A stretch of 64,000 nucleotides of DNA from the NCBI RefSeq assembly GCF_019511665.1, contig NZ_JAEUAW010000005.1:124001-188000 (forward strand), read 5' to 3'. How positions within the stretch are numbered: the first letter of the stretch is position 1; each line of letters begins with the position of its first letter. Below the pieces are notes generated by a model. It had not been told where the DNA came from and searched no databases. It was given only the letters and a program-made list of their open reading frames with translations. Origin of the DNA: Microbacterium jejuense (lineage in GTDB: Bacteria > Actinomycetota > Actinomycetes > Actinomycetales > Microbacteriaceae). Positions 25,484 through 33,368 of this stretch are shown one piece after another. The position numbers and the translations under genes were made by a program.

Positions 25484-27148
25484 ATGCCGACCGACGCGCC
25501 TTCGAACCTGCCCCCGGTACTCCGCCCCGACGCGCCGCCGACCCACTCCGTCGCCGACCTCGCCGCCCGATTCGCCGGCGCCGTGCGCGGCGACGTCGAA
25601 GGCAGGACGCTGACCGGCCTCACCCTCGCCACCGCCGATCTGCGACCCGGTGACGTGTTCGTCGCCGTGCAGGGCGTCAACCGCCACGGCGCCGAGTTCG
25701 CGGCCGCCGCGGCCGAGAAGGGCGCCGTCGCGGTCGTGACCGATGCCGCAGGAGCCGACGCCGCCGCGGCGAGCGGACTGCCCGTGCTCCTGGTCGACGA
25801 TCCGCGCGCACTCCTGGGCGACCTCTCGGCGTGGGTGTACAGCACCGGCCGAGACGACCAGCTGCCGACGCTGTTCGGCACGACCGGCACCAACGGCAAG
25901 ACGAGCGTGTCGCACCTGCTCGAGGGCATCCTCGGCCAGCTCGGCGTGACCACGGGACTGTCGTCGACCGCTGAGCGACACATCGCCGGCCAGGTCATCG
26001 TGTCGCGGCTGACGACTCCGGAGGCGTACGAGATGCACGCCCTCCTCGCGCTCATGCGCGAGCGCGGCGTCGAGGCCGTCGCCGTCGAGGTCAGCGCGCA
26101 GGCGCTCAGCCGCCGGCGTGTCGACGGCATCATGTTCGACGTCGCGGGGTTCACGAACCTCACCCACGACCACCTCGACGACTACGCCGACATGCGCGAG
26201 TACTTCGAGGCGAAGCTGCCGCTGTTCCGCGCCGACCGCTCGCGCCGCGCCGTCGTGTGCGTCGACTCCGCCGCCGGCGCCGAGGTGGTCGCCCGCAGCG
26301 AGGTGCCGACGGTCACCGTGGGCACGCCGGCGCTGGCGTCGGATCGGGATGCCGCAGCCGCCGCCGACTGGGTGGTCGAGATCCTCGACGAGCGCCAGGT
26401 GGGCACCGAGTTCCGCCTGACCGCCCGCGACGGACGCACGCTGACCACGCTGGTGCCCGTGATCGGGCGCCACATGGCCGCCAACGCCGGACTCGCGATC
26501 GTCATGATCCTCGAGGGCGGCTACGCCTGGGAGCGCCTCGTCGACGCGCTGGACGGCGGCCGCATCGAGGCGTACCTGCCCGGTCGCACGGAGCTCGTCT
26601 CGGGCGAGACCGGCCCTGCCGTCTACGTCGACTTCGGCCACTCCCCCGACGCCTTCGAGAAGACGCTGGCCGCAGTGCGCCGCGTCACCCCGGGCAAGGT
26701 CGTCATGCTGTTCGGCGCCGACGGCGACCGCGACGCCACCAAGCGCCACGACATGGGACGCACCGGCGTCGAGGGCAGCGACATCCTCGTCGTGACCGAC
26801 CACCACCCGCGCCACGAGGACCCCGACTCGATCCGGGCGACCCTCGTGGAGGGTGCGCGTCGCGCGCGCCCCGACGCCGAGGTCCATGAGTACTCGCCGC
26901 CCGAGCGCGCCATCATCGAGGCCGTGGCGCTCGTCGGCGACGGCGACGCGATCCTCTGGGCCGGCCCCGGGCACCAGGACTACCGCGACATCCGCGGCGT
27001 CCGCACGCCGTATTCGGCCCGCGAGCTCGCCCGCCGCGCGTTGCGCGCCGCCGGCTGGCCCGTCCCCGAACCGCACTGGCCGGTGCCGTACCCGGAGGAC
27101 GAGACGCCGGCATCCGATCCGCTCCGCCCTGTGTACCCCGAGGCCTGA
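25484..27148 (+). CDS. Mur ligase, MurE-type (UDP-MurNAc-tripeptide synthetase family)
   Basis: The 554-residue product has the three Mur domains: the N-terminal UDP-binding part (LATADLRPGDVFVAVQG), the ATP-binding P-loop GTTGTNGKTSVSHLLEGIL, and the C-terminal domain. MurE adds the third amino acid to the peptidoglycan stem peptide. The specificity loop, DNPR in diaminopimelate enzymes, reads DHHPRHEDP here, so the amino acid added is unclear; lysine, ornithine or another residue is possible for this group. It is not in a division-and-cell-wall cluster and may be a paralogue. The C-terminal tail is Pro/Glu-rich. The ATG is preferred. Confidence 0.85.
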   Translation: MPTDAPSNLPPVLRPDAPPTHSVADLAARFAGAVRGDVEGRTLTGLTLATADLRPGDVFVAVQGVNRHGAEFAAAAAEKGAVAVVTDAAGADAAAASGLPVLLVDDPRALLGDLSAWVYSTGRDDQLPTLFGTTGTNGKTSVSHLLEGILGQLGVTTGLSSTAERHIAGQVIVSRLTTPEAYEMHALLALMRERGVEAVAVEVSAQALSRRRVDGIMFDVAGFTNLTHDHLDDYADMREYFEAKLPLFRADRSRRAVVCVDSAAGAEVVARSEVPTVTVGTPALASDRDAAAAADWVVEILDERQVGTEFRLTARDGRTLTTLVPVIGRHMAANAGLAIVMILEGGYAWERLVDALDGGRIEAYLPGRTELVSGETGPAVYVDFGHSPDAFEKTLAAVRRVTPGKVVMLFGADGDRDATKRHDMGRTGVEGSDILVVTDHHPRHEDPDSIRATLVEGARRARPDAEVHEYSPPERAIIEAVALVGDGDAILWAGPGHQDYRDIRGVRTPYSARELARRALRAAGWPVPEPHWPVPYPEDETPASDPLRPVYPEA

Positions 27149-27157
27149 GTCCGCCCC

Positions 27158-27480
27158 CGCTCGTTGAGCGAGGCGAGGAACGAGCGAAGACGAAACCCCC
27201 GCCCTAACCTGCGTCTCGCCTACCCTGACGCCTCAGCCCACCCCCGCTCGTTGAGCGAAGCGAGGAACAAGCGAAGACGAAACGCCCCGACCGCACCTGC
27301 GTCTCGCCTACCCTCACGCCTGAGCCCACCCCCGCTCGTTGAGCGAAGCGAGGAACGAGCGAAGACGAAACGCCCCGACCGCACGAACGACCTCGTGCCG
27401 GCCTGCGTTTCGTCTGCGCGCGCCAGAGCGCGCTCCGCTCAACGACCGAGGGCGAACTCGGGCGGCGGAGCGACCGCCGC
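27158..27480. repeat. Gene-free stretch filled by tandem copies of the dispersed repeat
   Basis: This is the only gene-free gap over 300 bases (27149-27480). CGCTCGTTGAGCG starts at 27158, 27245 and 27333, giving two full units of 87-88 bases and a third that diverges. Each unit carries AAGACGAAAC. The third is followed by GCGTTTCGTCTGCGCGCG and CGCTCAACGACCG, which can fold back on it. The right end supplies the dxr stop codon. I see no credible ORF. Confidence 0.8.
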
Positions 27481-28569
27481 TCACCGACTTGCCGCGGCGA
27501 TCGCCTTGTCGGCGGTCCGGCGTGCCCACGCCTCGGCGTCGACGAGCGCCTCGCGGGTGAGCGCGTCGGGAGCCTCGTGCGCGTCGACCACGCGCGCGAC
27601 CGTGTCGAGGATGCCGAGGAAGCTCAGGCGGCCCTCGTGGAATGCGTCGACGGCCTGCTCGTTGGCCGCGTTGAACACGGCCGGGTAGGTGCCGGCGGCG
27701 CGCCCGACCTGCTTCGCGAGACGCACGGCCGGGAAGGCCGCGTCGTCGAGCGGCTCGAAGGTCCACGACATCGCCGTGGTCCAGTCCAGCGGCGCGCCGA
27801 CGCCGGCCACGCGGTGGGGCCAGTCCAGGCCGAGCGAGATGGGCAGCCGCATGTCGGGCGGCGACGCCTGGGCGATGGTCGACCCGTCGACGAACTCCAC
27901 CATCGAGTGCACGATCGACTGCGGGTGCACCACGACGTCGATCTCGGCGTACGGCACGCCGAACAACAGGTGCGCCTCGATCACCTCGAGCCCCTTGTTG
28001 ACGAGCGTCGCCGAGTTCGTCGTGACGACGCGGCCCATGTCCCACGTCGGGTGCGCGAGCGCCTCGGCCGGTGTCACGGCTTCGAGGGATGCACGGCTGC
28101 GGCCGCGGAAGGGACCCCCGGATGCCGTCAGCACGAGCCGCCGGACCTCGTGACGCTCCCCCGACCGCAGTGCCTGCGCGATCGCGGAGTGCTCGGAGTC
28201 GACCGGCACGATCTGGCCGGGCCGCGCGAGCGCCGTCACCAGGTCGCCGCCGACGATGAGGGACTCCTTGTTGGCGAGCGCCAGCGTGCGGCCGGCCTCC
28301 AGTGCGGCGAGCGTCGGACCGAGCCCCACCGAACCGGTGATGCCGTTGAGCACCACGTCCGCCTCGACGTCGCGCACGAGCTGCTCGGCCTCGACGGCGC
28401 CGAGGGCCGTGTCCTCGACGCCGAACTCGGCGGCCTGCGCCTCCAGTCCGGCACGGTCGGACCCCGCCGCCAGCCCCACGACCTCGAACCGCCGGGGATT
28501 GGCCCGCACGACGTCGAGCGCCTGCGTGCCGATGGATCCGGTCGAACCGAGGATGAGGACGCGCCGCAT
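27481..28569 (-). CDS. dxr: 1-deoxy-D-xylulose 5-phosphate reductoisomerase
   Basis: Dxr converts DXP to MEP, the committed step of the non-mevalonate isoprenoid pathway. The 362-residue product has the NADPH-binding start [17 protein letters not shown], the metal-site motif [14 protein letters not shown] and the flexible-loop region [20 protein letters not shown]. Length is slightly short but complete. The ATG follows TAGGCT (28576-28581) by six bases. The stop codon lies at the edge of a dispersed repeat. Confidence 0.95.
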   Translation of the reverse strand: MRRVLILGSTGSIGTQALDVVRANPRRFEVVGLAAGSDRAGLEAQAAEFGVEDTALGAVEAEQLVRDVEADVVLNGITGSVGLGPTLAALEAGRTLALANKESLIVGGDLVTALARPGQIVPVDSEHSAIAQALRSGERHEVRRLVLTASGGPFRGRSRASLEAVTPAEALAHPTWDMGRVVTTNSATLVNKGLEVIEAHLLFGVPYAEIDVVVHPQSIVHSMVEFVDGSTIAQASPPDMRLPISLGLDWPHRVAGVGAPLDWTTAMSWTFEPLDDAAFPAVRLAKQVGRAAGTYPAVFNAANEQAVDAFHEGRLSFLGILDTVARVVDAHEAPDALTREALVDAEAWARRTADKAIAAASR

Positions 28570-28607
28570 CCGGCCAGCCTAGCGGCGCGGCCGGATGCGG
28601 CCTGCGA

Positions 28608-29573
28608 CTACTGCTGCGGCGTGCGCTGCGTGCCGAGGATGTCGACGACGAAGATGAGCGGCGAGTTCGCGGGGATCTTGCCCTGCGCCTGGTCGCCGTA
28701 GCCCTCCGACGCCGGGATGACCGCGATCACCTGCGAGCCGACGGTCTGACCCTCGAGGGCCTTCTGGAAGCCCTGCACGACGCCGGTGGTCTGGAACGCC
28801 GACGGCTCGCCGCGGCTCCAGCTGGAGTCGAACTCGGTGCCGTCGGGCAGGACGCCCATGTACTGCACGAAGACCTGGTCGCCCGGGTTCACGGTCGGAC
28901 CGTCGCCCTTCTTGAGCACGCCGAGCTGCGTCGTGTCGGGCGCGGTGAAGTCGTCCGCGACCGTGACGGTGGGCTTGCCGTCCTCGTCGAGCTCGACGGT
29001 CGGCATCCCTTCGACCGGCTCCTGGTCGACGCCTGTCGCGGTCGTCGGGAGCTGCTCCACCGACTGCACGACGACGACGACGTTGGAGGCGCCCTGGCTG
29101 AGCATCGATCCCGGGATCGTGAGCGCCTCGGTCGAGCCGAGCGGCGCGCAGAGCACGGCGGCGCCGGTGATCGTGCTGGCGTTGACGATGATCGGCACCA
29201 GGCCGGAGTCGTCGGGCGACGTCGTCGCCGAATCCATGGCGACCTGTCCCGTGGTCGGATCGATCCACACGTACTGGCCCGACACGAGCTCGCCGCTGGC
29301 GAGATCCTCACCGTCGCCCTCGGTGGCGGTCGTGCGCTGCAGCTCGGTGAAGGCGAGGTCGGTGGGCGCGGTCGCCGTCAGCGACGGCGCGCTGCCCGAG
29401 ACGGTCACGGCATCGGAGTCTGCGCCCGACTTCGGGTCGAGACCGCAGTCCGAGGACGCCGCGGTCGGCGTGGGCGTCGAGTCGGTGTCAGGAGCGTCCG
29501 ACGACGCACAGCCGGCGAGCAGGACAGCCGACAGCGCGGCGACGGAAAGGGCGGCGAGCGGTCGAATGCGCAC
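28608..29573 (-). CDS. FKBP-type peptidyl-prolyl isomerase lipoprotein
   Basis: The 321-residue product starts with a lipoprotein signal (SVAALSAVLLAGC) followed by an Asp/Thr/Ser-rich linker. The C-terminal 110 residues form a clear FKBP domain (DQVFVQYMGVLPDGTEFDSS, FQKALEGQTVGSQVIAVIP). The part at about 80-200 looks like a second, degenerate FKBP fold lacking the active-site pattern. It should help protein folding outside the membrane. The GTG start has a GAGG-like box upstream. It is 38 bases upstream of the dxr start on the same strand, but dxr has its own -10 box. Confidence 0.9.
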   Translation of the reverse strand: MRIRPLAALSVAALSAVLLAGCASSDAPDTDSTPTPTAASSDCGLDPKSGADSDAVTVSGSAPSLTATAPTDLAFTELQRTTATEGDGEDLASGELVSGQYVWIDPTTGQVAMDSATTSPDDSGLVPIIVNASTITGAAVLCAPLGSTEALTIPGSMLSQGASNVVVVVQSVEQLPTTATGVDQEPVEGMPTVELDEDGKPTVTVADDFTAPDTTQLGVLKKGDGPTVNPGDQVFVQYMGVLPDGTEFDSSWSRGEPSAFQTTGVVQGFQKALEGQTVGSQVIAVIPASEGYGDQAQGKIPANSPLIFVVDILGTQRTPQQ

Positions 29574-29708
29574 GGAACAACCTCAAGTCGGTGAAAGGGG
29601 AGCCTCCATCCTTTCGCATCTTTGCTCCGCTCGCGCTGAATGTTCCCTATGTCAGGCGCTTCTGGCGCCATGCCGTTACCGGAATGCAATCAGGAGTACC
29701 CTCTACGG

Positions 29709-30506
29709 GTGACTTCCGACCTGGTTCCCGGCGCCGACCACACCGCCGACGAGGTCACCCCCGAACCGGACACGTCGCAGCTGCAGCAGCCCCCGGCCCG
29801 CCGGATGGGCCTCACCTACGTCTTCGGCCGCATGATCGTCGCGCCCCTCGCGCGCATCGTCTACCGTCCGCGGATCGAGGGCAAGGCGAACGTGCCGAAG
29901 TCCGGTCCGGTCATCTTCGCGAGCAACCACCTGTCGTTCATCGACTCGGTCGCCATTCCGGTGGCGGCGCCCCGGCCCGTGCACTTCCTCGCGAAGGCGA
30001 GCTACTTCGACAAGCCCGCCTCGCGGTGGTTCTTCACCGCCATCGGCGCGATCCCGGTGCAGCGCGGGGCCGGCCAGGCGGCTCTGGACGCCCTCGATCA
30101 GCAGCGCGAACTCCTCGACGAGGGCCGGGCCGTCGCCCTGTACCCCGAGGGCACGCGGTCGCTCGACGGTCGCCTCTACAAGGGCCGCACCGGCGTCGCG
30201 TTCCTGGCGCTCCAGACTGGCGCGCCGGTGGTCCCGGTCGGGCTCATCGGCACCGACAAGGTCATGCCCGTCGGCGCGCGCATGCCGAACCGCAAGCCTC
30301 GTGCGACCGTCCGGTTCGGAGCGCCGCTCGACCTCTCGCACCACGGCCCGGCGTCGTCGGGCAAGGCGCGCCGTCTTGCGACCGACGAGATCATGTCGGC
30401 CATCCACGCGCTGTCGGGCCAGGAACTCGCGAACGCCTACAACGAGGTGCCGGCACAGAACACGATCGAGCGCATCAAGCAGGTGCTCCCCCACGAGCGC
30501 CGCTGA
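29709..30506 (+). CDS. 1-acyl-sn-glycerol-3-phosphate acyltransferase (PlsC-like)
   Basis: The 265-residue product has the acyltransferase blocks SNHLSFIDSV (the catalytic His-x4-Asp) and YPEGTRSLDG (phosphate binding), then PVVPVGLIGTDKVMP. It should acylate lysophosphatidic acid to phosphatidic acid at the inner membrane face. The N-terminal 35 residues are a Glu/Pro-rich extension. The GTG start is six bases after TACCCT (29697-29702); in-frame ATGs upstream would lie in front of the promoter. Confidence 0.9.
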   Translation: MTSDLVPGADHTADEVTPEPDTSQLQQPPARRMGLTYVFGRMIVAPLARIVYRPRIEGKANVPKSGPVIFASNHLSFIDSVAIPVAAPRPVHFLAKASYFDKPASRWFFTAIGAIPVQRGAGQAALDALDQQRELLDEGRAVALYPEGTRSLDGRLYKGRTGVAFLALQTGAPVVPVGLIGTDKVMPVGARMPNRKPRATVRFGAPLDLSHHGPASSGKARRLATDEIMSAIHALSGQELANAYNEVPAQNTIERIKQVLPHERR

Positions 30507-30599
30507 CCTCCCCGCGAGACTTACCCGCGAGGGGTCACCTCCCGGCTGAGAGGGCGGGGCCATGCCAACCCCTCGTCCGCCAGATGGACCCTCGCGGAC

Positions 30600-31076
30600 T
30601 CAGGCGGGCGCGACGACGATCGTCGCCTCGTGGCGGACCGGGAAGTTCACCGAATTGGCGATGAAGCACCACTCGTTGGCCTGCCGGTGCGCGGCGTGGG
30701 CGGCATCCACCATCGCGGCGTCGGCCACCGTCACCCGGGGTCGCAGCACGACCTCGCGGAACGCGCCGCCCCCGCGGCCGTCCTCGACCATGACCCCGGT
30801 CGCCTCGTCCTCATAGCCGACGACGACGACGCCCGCCTGCACGCACGCGTGCAGGTACGACAGCAGGTGGCACTCGCTGAGAGCCGAGAGCAGGAGGTCC
30901 TCGGGGTTCCAGCGGGACGGATCGCCGCGGAAGGCCTTGTCGGACGAGGCGAGCAGGGCCGGCTTGCCCTCGACCTCGATCGTGACGGCACGGTCGTAGT
31001 CGCGGTATCCCGACGTGCCGGACCCCCGGTCGCCGGTCCACGTGCTCCGGACGGTGTATCGGTGCTCACCCAGCAT
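30600..31076 (-). CDS. OsmC-family peroxiredoxin-like protein
   Basis: The 158-residue product matches the OsmC/YhfA fold: SSDKAFRGDPSRWNPEDLLL, then ALSECHLLSYLHACVQAGV with one conserved Cys, and ANEWCFIANSVNFPV with the second. OsmC proteins reduce organic hydroperoxides with these two thiols. The ATG gives MLGEHRY, with CAGACT (31083-31088) six bases before it; the longer open frame upstream overlaps the divergent asparaginase gene and is not credible. Confidence 0.88.
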   Translation of the reverse strand: MLGEHRYTVRSTWTGDRGSGTSGYRDYDRAVTIEVEGKPALLASSDKAFRGDPSRWNPEDLLLSALSECHLLSYLHACVQAGVVVVGYEDEATGVMVEDGRGGGAFREVVLRPRVTVADAAMVDAAHAAHRQANEWCFIANSVNFPVRHEATIVVAPA

Positions 31077-31128
31077 GCGGACAGTCTGGCATGACAGCAG
31101 CGGTCCGCGGCGGCGGTAGGCTGGCGGG

Positions 31129-32118
31129 GTGCCGCAGACCTTCGCCGCAGCCGACGCCGCCGAACTCGCTGTCGTCGAACGCAGTGGATTCGTCGAGTCG
31201 CGGCATGCGGGCATCGCGATCGTCCTCGCCGCCGACGGCACCGTCAGCGAGAAGCTGGGCGACCCGGCGGCGCTGATCCTCCCCCGCTCCAGCCTCAAGC
31301 CGCTCCAGGCGCTCGCCTGCCTGTCGGCGGGCGCGCCTCTGGAGGGCGAGCGCCTCGGCCTGTCCACGGCGAGCCATTCCGGCACGGACCGGCATGTCGC
31401 CGTCGTGCGCGAGATCCTCGGGCAGGCGCAGCTGGGCGAAGAGGCGCTGGGATGCCCCGCCGACTGGCCCGGCGACACCGCCACCCGGGACGAGCTCGTG
31501 CGCGAGCTCGGTCAGCCGCAGCGCATCCGCATGAACTGCTCGGGCAAGCACGCGACGATGCTGCTCACGAGCGTCGTCAACGGCTGGGACACCGCGGGCT
31601 ACCTCGCCCCCGAGCATCCCGTGCAGGTGCTGATCCGCGAGACGATCGAGCGGCTCATCGGCGAGAAGGTCTCGGCCACCGCCGTCGACGGCTGCGGCGC
31701 CCCGGTGTACGCGATGACGCTCTTCGGGCTCGCGCGCGCGATCCACCGCATCGGCACCTCCTCGACCACCTCGCCCTTCGCACTGCACCGCAGCGCCGGT
31801 GCGCTCGTCGAAGCCGTCCGCGCGAATCCGTGGACCATCGCGGGCCCCGGCCGCCCCGACACCATCGCGATCGAGAGCCTCGGCGTCTTCGCCAAGGGCG
31901 GCGCCGAGGGTGTCATGGTGATGGTGGCCCCCGACGGCACGACCGTCGCGCTGAAGATGCTCGACGGCAGCGGCCGCGCGGCCACCGCCGTCGCCCTGCG
32001 CCTGCTGGAACGCCACGGCGCACTCGATTCCTCCGACGTCGCTGCGACGATGTCGAGACTTCCGCTGGCCGTCACCGGCGGCGGACAGGATGTCGGGGCC
32101 ATCCGCCCCGCCTTCTAG
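31129..32118 (+). CDS. L-asparaginase (Rhizobium etli type, PF06089)
   Basis: The 329-residue product has the Rhizobium-type asparaginase pattern: VVERSGFVESRHAGIAIV, LPRSSLKPLQALA, MNCSGKHATMLL and DGCGAPVYAM. This family is unrelated to EcAII enzymes and hydrolyses asparagine to aspartate and ammonia. The GTG start is six bases after TAGGCT (31117-31122). Alanine dehydrogenase follows 56 bases downstream, so the pair may serve amino acid nitrogen use. Confidence 0.9.
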   Translation: MPQTFAAADAAELAVVERSGFVESRHAGIAIVLAADGTVSEKLGDPAALILPRSSLKPLQALACLSAGAPLEGERLGLSTASHSGTDRHVAVVREILGQAQLGEEALGCPADWPGDTATRDELVRELGQPQRIRMNCSGKHATMLLTSVVNGWDTAGYLAPEHPVQVLIRETIERLIGEKVSATAVDGCGAPVYAMTLFGLARAIHRIGTSSTTSPFALHRSAGALVEAVRANPWTIAGPGRPDTIAIESLGVFAKGGAEGVMVMVAPDGTTVALKMLDGSGRAATAVALRLLERHGALDSSDVAATMSRLPLAVTGGGQDVGAIRPAF

Positions 32119-32174
32119 AGGCGCTCCCACGAGGAGCCCGAGCGCTCCAACGGCGGAGCGGAAAGGATCGCGCG

Positions 32175-33290
32175 ATGAGGATCAGTGTCCCCACCGAGGT
32201 CAAGAACAACGAGTACCGGGTCGCCCTCACTCCGGCGGGTGTGCATGACCTGGTCGCCACCGGCCACGAGGTCTTCGTGCAGCGGGGGGCCGGCGAGGGC
32301 TCATCCATGCCCGATGCGGAGTACGAGGCCGCCGGTGCCGTGCTGCTCGACGACGCGGCCGAGGTGTGGGCACGCGCCGAGCTGCTGCTGAAGGTCAAGG
32401 AGCCGATCGCGTCGGAGTACGGCTACTTCCGTGACGACCTGGTGCTCTTCACCTACCTTCATCTGGCGGCGGACCGGCCGCTCACGGACCGGCTCGTCGC
32501 CGACGGCGTCACGGCCATCGCGTACGAGACGGTGCAGCTGCCGGGCGGCGGGCTTCCGCTGCTGGCCCCGATGAGCGAGGTCGCCGGCCGATTGGCCCCC
32601 ATGGTGGGCGCGTCGACGCTGATGCGGTCGGCGGGCGGGCTCGGCCTGCTCATGTCCGGCGTGCCCGGCACCCGCCCGGCGACCGTGACGGTCATCGGCG
32701 GCGGCGTCGCCGGCGCCAACTCGGCGTACATCGCCGCCGGCATGGGTGCCGACGTGACGATCTTCGACACCAACATCCAGCGGCTGCGGTTCCTCGACGA
32801 CCACTTCCAGGGGCGCGTCAAGACGGCGGCGTCCAATCCGCTCGATCTCGACCGGGCCGTCGTCGGATCGGACCTCGTCGTCGGCTCGGTGCTGATCCCG
32901 GGCGCCAAGGCTCCGAAGCTCGTCACGAACGACATGGTGTCGCGCATGCGACCCGGCTCGGTACTCGTCGACATCGCGGTCGACCAGGGCGGCTGCTTCG
33001 AAGACACGCATCCCACGACGCACGACGACCCGACGTTCCGCGTGCACGACACCGTGTTCTACTGCGTCGCGAACATGCCGGGCGCCGTTCCGAACACGTC
33101 GACGTCGGCGCTCACGAATGCGACGATGCCCTACATCCGGCAGATCACGCGCAACGGCTGGCGCGAGGCGCTGCGCGCCGACGCCACACTGGCCGCCGGT
33201 CTCAACACCCAGGGCGGCCGCGTCGTCAACGCGGGGGTGGCGACGGCGCACGGCCTCGACGCCGCGCCGCTCGAGTCCGCACTGGCGTGA
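32175..33290 (+). CDS. ald: Alanine dehydrogenase
   Basis: Ald interconverts L-alanine and pyruvate plus ammonia with NAD. The 371-residue product begins MRISVPTEVKNNEYRVALTP and has LLLKVKEP, the NAD-binding VTVIGGGVAGANSAYIAAGM, and DQGGCFEDTHPTTHDDP and PGAVPNTSTSALTNAT near the end. Length and motifs are typical. A GAAAGGA box lies eight bases before the ATG. It probably shares a transcript with the asparaginase gene and ends at a strong hairpin. Confidence 0.95.
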   Translation: MRISVPTEVKNNEYRVALTPAGVHDLVATGHEVFVQRGAGEGSSMPDAEYEAAGAVLLDDAAEVWARAELLLKVKEPIASEYGYFRDDLVLFTYLHLAADRPLTDRLVADGVTAIAYETVQLPGGGLPLLAPMSEVAGRLAPMVGASTLMRSAGGLGLLMSGVPGTRPATVTVIGGGVAGANSAYIAAGMGADVTIFDTNIQRLRFLDDHFQGRVKTAASNPLDLDRAVVGSDLVVGSVLIPGAKAPKLVTNDMVSRMRPGSVLVDIAVDQGGCFEDTHPTTHDDPTFRVHDTVFYCVANMPGAVPNTSTSALTNATMPYIRQITRNGWREALRADATLAAGLNTQGGRVVNAGVATAHGLDAAPLESALA

Positions 33291-33299
33291 TCAGAGCGA

Positions 33300-33349
33300 C
33301 GGATGCCGCCTCCCCGGGGCTCGTGACGAGCCCGGGGAGGCGGCATCCG
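33300..33349. terminator. Large hairpin between convergent ald and the APC transporter
   Basis: Arms 33300-33323 and 33327-33349 pair over about 22 bases with one bulged base and a three-base loop. The outer part is GGATGCCGCCTCCCC. The genes on both sides converge here, so it could terminate both. No T-run is present. Confidence 0.65.
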
Positions 33350-33368
33350 CTGTACAGGGGGTCCTGCG

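Noticed and set aside
30507..30599. CCGCGAG repeats between the plsC-type and osmC genes as a terminator or small RNA
   Set aside because: The pairing is imperfect with a loop of nearly 60 bases and no T-run; the evidence is too weak to annotate.
31077..31484. Longer N-terminus for the OsmC-type protein
   Set aside because: The extension overlaps the divergent asparaginase gene and has no OsmC similarity. A -10-like box precedes the shorter start.
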